The position numbers and the translations under genes were made by a program. Below are positions 49,541 through 64,000 of a stretch of DNA of 64,000 bases, piece after piece. Under the pieces are notes generated by a model, which ran no database searches, had not been told where the DNA came from, and saw only the letters and a program-made list of their open reading frames with translations. The stretch comes from Akebia trifoliata (taxonomy: Eukaryota; Streptophyta; Magnoliopsida; Ranunculales; Lardizabalaceae), in assembly GCA_017979445.1 (NCBI GenBank), contig CM030715.1, positions 27,877,169-27,941,168 of the forward strand, given 5' to 3'. Within the stretch, counting starts at the first letter, position 1. Each line of letters starts with the position of its first letter.

Positions 49541-49880
49541 GTCATGTTTGGCACCCTACATTTTGCCATACATTTTTTGTCATACATGGGTTAGAAATTA
49601 TGCAATGGACTGATTTTTGGTGAGATTGGTCTCTAGGGTGAAAAGATCAACCTCATAAAAAATAAGTTTATTCCGAAACTTCTAACTTTACAAGTTGAAG
49701 AATTGGGAACAATCCATTTTTTATAAAATCCCTTTTGATTGGATTAGAAGTTTTGGAATAGACTGATTTTTGGTAAGAATAATCTCCTCACCATAGAGAT
49801 CATCCTCACAAAAAGTCAGCTCATTCCAAAATTTATAAGTTGTATAGGACAAAATGCGTGGGACGAAACGTAAGATGCTG
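49541..49880. repeat. Double-hairpin element beside the compound microsatellite
   Basis: Ends gtcatgtttggcacccta and the inverse of gtaagatgctgaacatgac are imperfect inverted repeats. The core arms are gttttggaatagactg, gatttttggt and gatcatcctcac. The end sequence again differs from other copies. Confidence 0.7.
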
Positions 49881-50179
49881 AACATGACCCACATGGATGG
49901 GTAGACTCATCAAATTAAGATTTTCTATAAAGATAGATTGAGATTTTCTATTGCTACCCTCACTTTTACTTATTCTCATAATTAACTTATGTTTTTTAAT
50001 TGGGGTGTAATAAGTAAAAGTGCGGGGTGCCACTAGCATCTCTATTTTATTATTATAAAAATTATTTTTATCATGCCTCTTTTTTTTTTTTTTTTCTTTT
50101 AAGAAAGAAAGTTGAAAACTTTGTAGTTTAGAAAGATTTCATGAAAATCTTCTATCCTTTAGTGTTTTTTTTTAATCAA

Positions 50180-50410
50180 TTAATTCTAACTTGAGTCGTG
50201 ATTTTTTGACTCCTCTCTGACATACGCCGCTTGATGTTGTATGGGTTAGAACCACAGATCTTTTCCCCCGGGATGCACAACTGCATATCCCTATAAATAT
50301 GTGCAATTGTGTATACCTAAAAACAAAAAGATCTATAGTTCTAGAACACGACACATCAAGTGGCGCATGGGAGCTTATGTTAAAGGAGGGTGTCAAAAAA
50401 TCATTATCAG
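50180..50410. repeat. Fold-back, GCATGTG/CACGTC family, upstream of the ankyrin gene
   Basis: Outer arms gtcgtgattttttgac and gtcaaaaaatcatta, with inner arms agaaccacagatctttt and aaaagatctatagttct around atgcacaactgc. It is 580 bp above the ankyrin-gene ATG and resembles 48532-48765. Confidence 0.7.
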
Positions 50411-50986
50411 TCCAACCATATTGAACCTCACAAGATCTCCATTCTAATCATTTGAATAAATTTTCGATTTGATTATTGATCCAATTTTTAAAACATAGTC
50501 GGAGACCAACTTGACTCACTTGAATCATGTCGATATTGTTCAAGAAGCTAGAGATATTCAATATGAATCGTCCCACATGTCATCTCAATTTGAAAATGCT
50601 GGCTAAATCAATAATATTTGAATTGAGTCAACTGGGTTTCTTTATTATTAATTAAAACAAATAATTTTTTATAATTTAAATATTTATTACCTAACTCTTC
50701 CGATAAGCATCTTTTAATCAACCTTATTGTATTAAAAAAAAATCATAATAATTTGCATAGAAATGCATATTACTAAATAATTGTAAATCGAGTCAAATGA
50801 TTTACCTCGGGTAAACGAGATGAATCGTTCAATTCAACTCGGAACCCGGACGAGACGAAATACCGAGTTTTAAAACCATTGGTTCGCATAAACGCGACGG
50901 CCTCGCATCAAAATCTGAATTCCGAACTCGTTTAGAGGGATTTCTTTCTTTGTAAACTTATTTGTGAAATTTTCGAAAAAAAAATT

Positions 50987-53900
50987 ATGAGAAATCCGAG
51001 GCGGAGAAATACTCCAAACAGTGTGGGTGAAGATCCTCTTCACCAGGCAGCAAGATCAGGGGATCTGCAATCTGTTCAATCTATCTGTAGTTCAGATCCT
51101 TTAGCCATTAATTCAAGAGATAAGCACTCCAGAACCCCGTATCCTTCCTCTCTCTCTTTTTTTTTAGTTCGGTTGCTCTCTGGTTTAAAATATATGGAAA
51201 AATTACAGTTTTTTTTTTTTTTTTCTTGGATTGAGGGATTTGTTCTCTGGTTTAAGATTATTTCTTTTGTAAAAAAAAATTGGAATTGGGTTTTTTTTTT
51301 TTCTCTGACTATTTTTTTAAGCTTGAAGGATCCAGGATTGCTTAAGTTTGTTTAGTTATGGTCTGTTTGTATCACCAGTCTTTTTTTTTTCTTTGTGGTG
51401 AAAATTAATTTGTGAATTTTATCTTATAATTGTTTTTAATTAAACAAAATGAACAAGGGGGGTTAGACCCATGTCAGGGAAACTAGATTTTTTTTTCTTT
51501 CAATTTTATTAGGTGTTAGAACCATACGAGGAATTATTAATTTTTTATGCAAATTTAATTTGTAAAATGTAAAATTGATTCCAGATTCTAGGTTGGAAAT
51601 CTATTTTGGAAGATAGTTGGAGCCTCCCTCATGTGCAACCATGAAAGATGGAAAAACTATCTTCAGAACTCAACAAGGCCCATACATGATAATAGTGGTT
51701 GAACTTTTCAAAGGGAGTATGTTACATATATCTATGATTAACTCAGGTTTCGGTATAGAAAACCGACATTAATAGCGAACTCTTTTTGGCCCAAAAGGAA
51801 GAATTTGACTATGGACCAGCTTATGATAAGAGGTGTGCGAGGGTCAAATGTTTGGTTGCTTTGCTTAAGGGATGGGGAAACTATTGATCATGTGCTTTTG
51901 CATTGGGCCTTTGCGAAATTTGGAGTTTCTTCTTGGGGAGGTTTAGTGTAGAGGGTTGTTTTCATGTTTCTGTCTTGTCCTTGTTTCAATCTTGGCAGGA
52001 GTGGGGTTCTCTGTTTGCTGATGCCAAGAGAGTTCTTTGGAGGTTTACTCCGTTTTTTTATCTTTTGGGAGATTTGGAAAGAGCGAAACAGAAGATGCTT
52101 TGAAGACAAGGGTCTAAGGTTTCTTTGTCGGTCATTTCTTGTATCTTTTTTTGGTGTAAGGTGTTTATCGAGTTTAGGGGTGTCTTCTTCGAGGACTTTG
52201 TCACTCCGTGGGAGTGGGATTGTTCCATTGCCTTTCCATAGTTGTCTTTTATCTTTAGTTGATCTTCTCGACCACTTTCTCAATAAATTTTGTTACTGAT
52301 TAAAAAAAAAAAAAAAGGAAACCAAACAAGAAAGTTTATACCTGCTACAAACAAGCAAGGTGATCTAGACATTAGGTTTTAGTAAACATAAACAAAGAAG
52401 AAGAAAGAAAGAATCAATACAAAGCTCATTGAATGAGTAGAACTCCAATTCAATAAGGACTTGGAACTCTTTCATCATTCCACACTCATTATAGTAGTCT
52501 TATGTAGTCAATGTTTTATATTTATAAGGAAGCTTTGCTCCTTGTTCGCTTGTTCTTATTGACTTCATTGCGAGATAACTTTCTAACCTTTACTAGACTT
52601 TATGAGCAATTAAACAACTAACTAGCCTGTCACATGATCATCATCATCATTATAATCAAAGCCTTATCCCAAAGATTTTGGGTTGGCTAAATGAATCCTA
52701 TTCCTCCATTAAATTATATCCATAGCATGGTTCTAAATCTCGTCCGAGACCGACTACTCATCCGATACGTCTCGATATCGTCCACCAACGAGATGGATAA
52801 ACAAGTCAAATGTATTAAAAAACCATGGTTTATTTTTTCGCGAAATCTATTTCAGTAGAGCGTATGATGTCGATGGCCCGAGGTAGAGCACTCAATGGGC
52901 TAGGGTGGCCCCCATGGTAGCTTTACCAACCCCAGGGAAACTCCGAATACAGGCCTAGATCGTTTGTACAGACAGACTTTTTGGGTCGGTCTCATTCATG
53001 GACAAGACGAGACGTCAAAACGAGTTTTAAAACCATGATCCATAGCCATGTCTTTTGTTATCATAAGTGTGTTCATATTAACTTTAATTATCTCAATCCG
53101 CATTCTTTTGGGCATTGCTCTTGTGCTTTAGAACCTTCAATTTTTATATTCCTAATAATTGGGACTTAATCGGCCTTTGTTGAACAACGCCCAAACCATC
53201 ACAATTGACTTTCTCTTAGTTTAGTACCTATTGGGGCTACTACAACATTTTCTCGAATGTGTTTATTTCTAATTCTATCGTTAGATAGTCTTGCTACTCA
53301 TCCTTCTCAACATCCTCATATCTACTACACACAATTTATTAAAATGATGCTTTTTGATTGCTCAACATTCAGACCCATAAAGCATAACTCATCTTATAAA
53401 AATTTTCTAGTTTGTTTGTCTACAACCATTGATTGCGTCCAAACTCTAGCTTGAGCAGTTTGAACCATATTCGAGCAACTCAGCCTTATATGAGCTTAGG
53501 CCTTTTAAGTACATTCTATAGGAGCTCTTGACCTTATTTTGAGCTATATTGGTGATGAAAACCTCAATTGTTCTTTGTTCGATTGTGTAATGGGTAGCTG
53601 GGCCTCACGTCAACCTCCAAAGTTTATTTTCCTCTTAGGTTGAACACATAACTATTGCATGACAACTCCCATTTCATGATCACCGTCATCATCATCTCTA
53701 TCTTGTCCACAACATCAGGGTTGGTGACTTGATCCTATTCCACCTTTCAACTCTATCTAGAGCCGTATCCTAGTGCCTTTGTATCTTCTCTTATGCCATT
53801 TTCAGTGGCTCCCCTTGTTAAGGCTTTGATTTGCACCAAAACACTTATTTTCATTATGCCATCACTAACCTTTGTTATACGTGCTCAAACCATCTGAGTG

Positions 53901-56133
53901 ACTTTCTGTTATATTATTTCGTATGGGGGACTATTCCTAAATTCCCCAAATGTATCTATATATACTTGCCCATCCCAACATCTTCATCTCTTGCTTTGTT
54001 AATTCTATGAAGGTGTTTTTTCTAGACCGCTCAACATTTTATCATTTTGAATTCTCTCCCACTAATCTTAAAGAGTGTTTCATCCTTAGAATTGTCTTTA
54101 CTAAATTTGCATTGTGTAGATTCTATATCTGTCCTACTTATCTTAACACTTGTAGTTTCTAAGGTACTATTCAATAATTTGAGTTTTTAATTTACTTCCT
54201 TTATAGCTTCATTGATCAACCTCACATCATTTTCAATAGCATACACAAAGCCACCATATAAACTCTCCTTGATTATCAGTAGTACAAAAACATATGGGCC
54301 GAGGACCAGTCCCTATTGTAAGCATACACCATACCTTGAAAATTTAGTATCACCGAGGAACCTCCCCTTGAAAACAAGCATTTAACACATTCATAACTAG
54401 CGAAGAATGAATGGATTGAGGGCCAATCCCTAGGTTAATACTAGTTTCAACAACATATTTGTCCCTAATAATGTCAATATACTTTCCTAGGAATAGTTTT
54501 TTTCTTAATATGCACCAAACTACCTCTCTATAGGGAGTTTGATCATATGCTTTTTCCTAGTTAATAAAAATTATGTAGATTTTTCTCCTTTCGCCATCTA
54601 AGTAAGAAGATAGCCTCTATAGTTGGTATGAAGCCAAAGTGTTTATCAAATATCTCCTTTTGGCTTAGCCTTTTATCTACCACTTTATCTTATAATTTCA
54701 TAATATGATTCTAACATCACCATATTAACTGAACAAAAGAAAAACAAAAAAACAAAAAAAACCACTATTGTTCTTAGGTAACATTGTATTTCTCTTTCAT
54801 TCATCTTGTATTTCTCTTCTTAGTCTTTGCAATCTTATAAATGACTTCAGTAACCAGCAAAATCCAGTTTCTCTCATTTACTTCCAAAAAACCCTTCATA
54901 TATTCATTTTAGTCAAGGCTTCGTTTAACTTTGTAACCCTAGTTCTTTAGCAGTTTAAATTGCTTATGGCCTCTTTTAAGATTAGTGTTCTTTCTAGTTA
55001 TCATCTCTTTATATGACCTTCATTTAATAATTCTTGAAAACAATTCCCCACTTTTCTTTAATTTCCTCACCCCTTACCAAGACTCTTAGTCTTCACTTAT
55101 TACAATTTCTAAGCTTGTATATGTCTTTTTAACCTTTCTATGCCCAACCTATTGTACATATAATCATGTCTTATGGTTTGTTCCACTACCTTCTTGTGGA
55201 AGACCCGATACACTTTCTATTCGTGCCTCGGACATGTAGTTAGATCCCATTTCAGCCTCTATGTATATCTCACACTTGGTATTGTTTGATCTTTTCTGTA
55301 ATTCTGGGGAATTAAATTGGTTGGTTAGGAAATCGGTTCCAAAATCTCCTTTTACATAGTATGCTAGTGGAATCTTTTGATATTAGATGGCTTCAAAATT
55401 GAATGTCTCGTCTCATATAAACAAATTTATAAAAATTAAGTATTTAATCCGGTTTATATGATCATATTGAGAAATGTGTATTTGGAGTTTTCTTGACGAT
55501 ACTTATTTGAATTTGAGGCTGCATTTGGCTGCATGGTCTGGGCAGACAGAGGTAGTGAGTTATCTTTGCAAGCACAAGGCTGATGTTGGTGCCGCTGCCA
55601 TGGATGACATGGGAGCAATTCACTTTGCTGCTCAAAAGGGTCATCTAGAAGTAGTCCGTACCCTCCTCACATCAGGGGTCTCCTTCAAATCTTCCAATCG
55701 AAAAGGTCTGACCCCTCTTCACTATGCTGCTCAAGGATCCCATATGGAGCTCATCAAGTATTTGGTTAGAAAAGGTGCAAGTTTGACTGCCAAGACTAAA
55801 GCAGGGAAAACCCCTCTTGATCTTGCAAATGAGGAAGTTCGCTCATTTTTTATAGAATGTGAGACGTCATTGAAGAAAGGGGAAGATCAAGCTGATCAGG
55901 GTAAGACTGAAGAGTTTGACCCGAAACCATCGGTGGAAGATAAAGTGATTGGTCTGGATGATGAAACTGTAACCAAGCGTGAGGACAAAGAAGAAGAAGA
56001 CCATAAAGATGAAAAGGTGAAGAGGAAGGATGAAGACGTTGAGATTGAGGGGAATTTATTGAAACCCAAGAAGGCGAGAATTGCGTTGAGTCATCTTCAA
56101 GCTGGAGATTACACACAAGAAGATGAAAACTAG
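50987..56133 (+). CDS. Ankyrin-repeat protein, two exons, 255 aa
   Basis: Exon 1 50987-51138 and exon 2 55518-56133 join in phase 2, giving SRTPLHLAAWSGQTEVV across the junction, an uninterrupted ankyrin unit. About four repeats are visible: DPLHQAARSGDLQSVQ (16-31), TPLHLAAWSGQTEVVSYL (50-67), AIHFAAQKGHLEVVRTLL and TPLHYAAQGSHMELIKYL, then TPLDLA and a cap. From about residue 165 the tail is highly charged (KEEEDHKDEKVKRKDED) and ends near SHLQAGDYTQEDEN. No signal peptide or membrane segment, so probably a cytosolic or nuclear scaffold. It matches my memory of a small conserved plant ankyrin family of unassigned biochemical role. The 4.38-kb intron is almost wholly TE-derived (L1 tail, RTE relics). 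The start codon has an A-rich leader (aaaaaaattATGAG). It is convergent with the urea transporter gene downstream. Confidence 0.88.
51790..52316 (+). mobile_element. 5'-truncated L1-type LINE tail
   Basis: Plus-strand frames give LTMDQLMIRGVRGSNVW, the zf-RVT pattern GETIDHVLLHWAFAKFG, FIFWEIWKERNRRCFEDKG and LSLVDLLDHFLN. This is the C-terminus of a plant L1 ORF2. It ends in a poly-A run (52301-52315). One frameshift or stop breaks the frame near 51950. Sense orientation within the ankyrin-gene intron. Confidence 0.82.
52629..55260 (-). mobile_element. Two or more degenerate RTE-type LINE copies, minus strand
   Basis: Both left ends show the RTE 3'-terminal pattern on the minus strand. 52629-52700 reads gccaacccaaaatctttggg and ends in ATGATGATG repeats. 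53678-53730 is a second such end. Minus-strand translation, with many stops, gives the RT C-terminal region (FYKMSYAL, INTFEKML; 53170-53450), KAYD...REVVWCILRK and KYIDIIRDKYV (54450-54570), and GLPQEGSGTNHKT (55160-55210). Non-functional. They fill most of the ankyrin-gene intron in antisense. Confidence 0.7.
52840..52987 (+). pseudogene. Fragment resembling plant mitochondrial large-subunit (26S) rRNA
   Basis: ggcccgaggtagagcactc, ttaccaaccccagggaaact, ccgaatacaggcctagatcg and acagacagactttttgggt follow in order, as in bacterial-type 23S rRNA (E. coli ggggtagagcactg ... ttaccaaccc ... gcgaataccgg). The wording fits plant mitochondrial rrn26 better than plastid 23S or nuclear 25S as I remember them. 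Its GC is high against AT-rich surroundings, and it is only about 150 bp. It interrupts a gttttaaaacc-type repeat (52737-53040). Probably a nuclear copy of mitochondrial DNA. Confidence 0.75.
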
Positions 56134-58150
56134 TGAATATAGAGAAGGAAAGGATCACAATTGTTGTTTTACAAGTTTTAAGATTGTTTGCCCCCTTCAC
56201 CATCCTGTACTAAATAATATGTATTAGGAAAATTATTAGTGTAGTACGCCCAGGCGATGTTTTATTTGATTTTCATGTATTTTATTTTCTTGTAGTATTT
56301 CATATGTCAAGAAGGCGGCTGCGGTTAGGGGCGCCCATCATATTAATGGGGGCATCCGGGAATTATTGAAAGCTTAAGTTTTACCATGATTAGAGCACCC
56401 CACCTATGTTGACATGAATATGTCAACATTGAAGGAGGCATGTTGACACTTTGACTTGCTGACATGCCTCCAAAAGGGCCTGTGTTAACATGTTCCTATT
56501 GACATTGCTTGGTCAATGACAACATGAACATGTCAAAAAAAAAAAAGAGGTGCTTTGATCAGCTGGGGTGCCCTGATCATCAAAACAATTTGTTGGGTGC
56601 CTCAGGAAAATGGGCAGCATATGACATGGGCCCAAGCAGAATTTTTTGACGGATTTGGTATATACATGTGCTCTTTTTCAAGTTTATAAAGATCAATGTC
56701 GACGCCAATTAAGAGTGTAGGAAGTTGAGGGTTAACATTACTAGGAACAATGTGAATACACATGCCTTTACAGAAGATATAGATCTAGATAGACTTGAAT
56801 GATGAAATCAAATTCAAAATGTCAACAACTTTATGATCATCAGTCTCTTCATTTTGGTATTCCAATTTGATGATACACACCTCGATGAAGACAACAGTGG
56901 TCAATTGCCAAATGTCCTTCATGGGCTCTAGTTAGATTAGCAATCTTGATTAGAGGATAGTAGCCAGATGAGCAATCTTGATTGTTGACAGTGTTAATCT
57001 TGACTTGGGTCTTGTGACCTTTGGGATCATTGTGAGAAACATGTGTAATATCTCTAAAATATGAGTGCATATCTTGAGCATTTCTTGAATAAGTCGGAGA
57101 CGATCTTTCAAACCACCACTTGTTGATCTGAGTGTTTCAGTCAAAAACTTCTTGTTCTTCATCTTAATTGTGTTGGAAAGTGATGATAGCGGTGACCACG
57201 CTCAATTTGATATCAGTTGTAATGTGCTTATAAAAGGATATTATGTGATTACTAATAGAATCGGTTGATCAAAAACCAACCTTGGTTGATTTAAGATGAT
57301 TAATCTCCAAAAATAACAAAACCCATCTTATTCAATGTCAATCTGTCCTATGGTAGAGCCATTACAGATATTGACATTTCCTAAACCAACTACCCTCCTA
57401 CCAAAACAGGAAATAGAAATAATATATAAGAATCCTAACCCATCTTGCATGTGTGCGTGCTACTTAAGGATTTGAATATCTTCTTTGATGAAATTTTACA
57501 CTAACCTAAAAAAAAAACTTGTAGTATGGAGCGCAATTGATCAAACTCAACCTCGAGCATGATCTTTCAAAGTAGTGTAGAAGCTGTTAGACATTGTTTA
57601 TAAGGCTTTTAAAAATGTGTGTAAGTGAGATTTACACCCCTTAACTCGAGCTTATGCGACACAAAGGGCCGACCTACTAAGGTTATCACCTCAACTGCGA
57701 CAAAGATTGTGATATGTCCACATTCAAGGTGTGGAGGAGTGACGCCAAAGGATTGAATGGGTGAGGTAGAGAAGTAGTAGTTCCATGAGAGGATCAAAAG
57801 TCCTGAGGATTTTGACATATTTGAACCTCATATCATAAAGATGAGTTGCACGAATGTTCTTTCTTACACCCTTTGCATTTTTTTTTATTCAAATACAATA
57901 TTAAACTAACAATGATAAATAATCGCTGTTCTTAAAATGTGGAGCATGGTGTTTGAGGTGGTTGCCACGTACATGGCTGAGATTTATTTGACAATCTATG
58001 ATACACTACATCATATTTACATCAAATTCACCCTTTCAAATTCTAATCACCCATTTTTGTTGCTTTCATGGCAGTTCCAATGTCGGACTTTGAGATATGG
58101 ACTAAGGTTTATGCAGAAACAGTGCCTGTTCATAGTTGTGCTATTGCATC
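56134..58150. other. 3' flanks between convergent ankyrin and DUR3 genes
   Basis: No gene seen. A cluster of tgttgacat/catgtcaac repeats lies at 56400-56540. The rest is AT-rich with chance reading frames. Confidence 0.5.
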
Positions 58151-61975
<3,825 letters not shown>

Positions 61976-64000
61976 CTAGTTATAGTAAGATTTAAATGCA
62001 AATAAGTGAATAAGTGATTATCACTAAGAAACTGAAAAAAAACAGAAATGGGTGGGGGGAAATATTAAGGAAACAGACGCAGAAATAGAATAATTTCCGA
62101 AACAAAAATGGACTAAACAAGAACAAAAAGGATCCCCCAAAGATGACCTTTTCGCTTCCCTTTTACTAAAGAATCGAAGTAAATCACCATCATTATTATA
62201 TATCATAGCATGGGGTTAGAAGTTAGAACACTAATCATTTTACTTCATTTTTTATTTTTTATTTTTTTATTTATGGTTATTGTGGAGGATATTTCTCGAA
62301 CGAGCGACATGTGGCAATCTCGAGGAATTTTAGCTGAAGAGTCAAATTACATGATAACTTAACTGATCATTCGACCTACCAGTGAAGTCGATTTGTCAAG
62401 CTTCAAATCTCGTAAAGTAGAGAATATGTAACTACTTTCACGAAAATCAAGGCAAATCCCTAAACGGGCATAACCACTCAGATGAGAATCATGGAGAAAA
62501 TTCGAAAAAATCTAAAGGTAGAAATCCCTATAAATACAAAGGTACAACATGTCAAAAAAGTATGTAATTTCCTCTTTAAAAATACTCTACATTACTTGTG
62601 CTAGAAATTCTGACTTAGGCGTCGGAGTGGTTTGATTGCAGGCCCTCTCAAGAACACAGGAGGAGAAGAATTCTTTTCCAGAGAGGATCATGAGGTAGAA
62701 CAAATTTTTACATCTACAGTTACTCAAACTCATTTAAAATGAAGCTAATACAAACATGATTTTAATACTCGGCCGACTTCAATTTAACTCTTAACAAGTT
62801 GGAATGGAATCTAAACGCATCGAGCGAATTTTTAACTATGAATTGAGACCCCCTTTAACTTAACCAAAAAGTGGTTCAAATCAGTTGATTTTTTTTTAAA
62901 CTTGACCTAATCGATTTTGGGAGTTTTATGTTCATCTATACTATTATAATCAGAGAAGGGTGAGTATTATTGTTGATGCAAATAAATACTTATTAACATT
63001 TTTTAATTGAAAAGTATACTTTTTGATAAATCCATTAATGTATAGACATAATCTATCTACAATAATATATTTCTTATATGTTTATAAATTAATGAGGAAT
63101 TGAGTTACTTTGAACCAGTTTGAGAGGCTTGATAGTGTGAATAAATTTTCATATTCCACGTGTCTCCTAGAGACCATAGAGAGAGAGAGAGAGAGAGATT
63201 CCATCAAATCAGGATCTAGGAATCATAATAAGATTCAATGTCGATTCCGTTGTACATTTGGACTACCAAAAGTTTAGATGCACCTCCTCCTTAAGTCTGT
63301 ACTATTGGATGTTGTTGACTCACTAACGGCGTAGCGTTGACTGCGGACTGTGAACCCTACGGACGACGTACTCTCGCAAGAGGAATTCCTCCTTTTCGTC
63401 TATTCTGGGTCCCTCATCGATAGATGTCAAAACACATAAAGCGCAGGCAATAATTTGAACTATAGGTATGTTTGGATGTAGTGTTTGTCTTGCCCGCCCT
63501 AATAACGTTGTTGAGGATAAAAATAGACAGTTACTATTACCACACCAATTTTTGTACTAACGCCACACCAACTGTGTGCAATTCTTACATGATTTTTATG
63601 GGGAATTGGTGTGGCATTAGTAAAAGTTGGTGTGGCAATAGTACTTCTCAAAAAAATACAGAGCTTATATTAACACACTAACATTTACTAAAGGCACGTT
63701 CCCTCCCTAATAACCTGGTAAAAGATAAAAATACAGAGCTTATATTGACACACCAACATTTACTTAAAGTACATCATCTATATACTGACAACTATTTAAT
63801 TTCAAAAGGATTGGAGTGTTGTGAGTAAAAACTGGTGTCCCAAAAGAATCTTTCTAAACTTATCTATTGTGTCGAGGAGAACGGCCTTTTACACTGGATT
63901 GAACTTGATCGTGGTTGACTCCTCAATAATGAATCCAAACGGGTAATAGGTATCCAAAAAATTAAATTGAAAATTGGATTGAGTAGAGTTATCCATTGAT
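61976..64000. other. DUR3 first-intron sequence
   Basis: Non-coding. It holds a short (GA)n run at about 63178-63199. A fold-back at about 63530-63650 has accacaccaatttttgtac against gtaaaagttggtgtggc. A direct repeat of about 90 bp (atacagagcttatatt at 63656 and 63731) follows. No exon matching the DUR3 N-terminus was found. Confidence 0.6.

Noticed and set aside
51888..52283. 131-codon minus-strand reading frame
   Set aside because: Shadow of the L1 LINE tail, whose plus-strand frames give the recognisable zf-RVT motifs.
54768..54950. Plus-strand reading frames in the ankyrin intron as extra exons
   Set aside because: They are antisense to RTE LINE remnants and are not needed: exons 1 and 2 already join within one ankyrin repeat in frame.
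62024..62206. Candidate first exon of DUR3
   Set aside because: The translation lacks the expected membrane segment and GVGYAVILGFGA-like motif; the true first exon is probably right of the window.

Overview
The window is nuclear DNA from a flowering plant. It is AT-rich, the genes have spliceosomal introns with GT/AG borders, and the recognisable genes are typical plant families. About six loci are interspersed with, and swollen by, transposable elements. I cannot name the species. The base composition and TE-filled introns argue against a grass or a compact Brassicaceae-type genome. I rebuilt exon structures by hand from reading frame, splice sites and remembered family sequence; none has transcript support here.

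Layout, left to right. (1) 48-11456, minus: a YAK1/DYRK-type kinase, 14 exons in the window, running off the left edge before its C-terminal tail. Its introns hold a degenerate Copia element (3321-4977) and a decayed L1-type LINE (about 9270-10757). (2) 11457-14338: promoter region, inverted-repeat elements and a SINE with long target duplications. (3) 14339-24487 and 32443-41893, minus: two intact tandem neprosin-domain (DUF239) genes of 406 and 405 aa. Each has seven exons and only phase-0 introns. In both, glutamine replaces the first catalytic glutamate. Between them lies what looks like a third copy reduced to promoter plus 3' flank, interrupted by a solo LTR. (4) 41894-47865: repeats and fold-backs, no gene seen. 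(5) 47866-48438, minus: a single-exon acidic 190-aa protein. (6) 50987-56133, plus: a two-exon ankyrin-repeat protein of 255 aa. Its 4.4-kb intron holds an L1 tail, at least two RTE-type LINE relics, and a fragment resembling plant mitochondrial large-subunit rRNA. (7) 58151-61975, minus: eight exons of a DUR3 urea transporter whose first exon(s) lie beyond the right edge.

The genes are ordinary single-copy plant functions (kinase signalling, secreted peptidase-like proteins, ankyrin scaffold, urea uptake) and do not form a pathway. The distinctive biology lies in the neprosin array and the repeats. The most striking repeat is a double-hairpin, Mutator-like miniature element family. Several copies have 9-bp target duplications, two of them within (TA)n tracts, and six sit inside introns of one neprosin gene. 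I found no CRISPR array, no intact tRNA gene and no clear undescribed enzymatic system. The best candidates for novelty are the glutamine-substituted neprosin pair, the double-hairpin family with interchangeable-looking ends, and the gene-body-deleted third neprosin copy.
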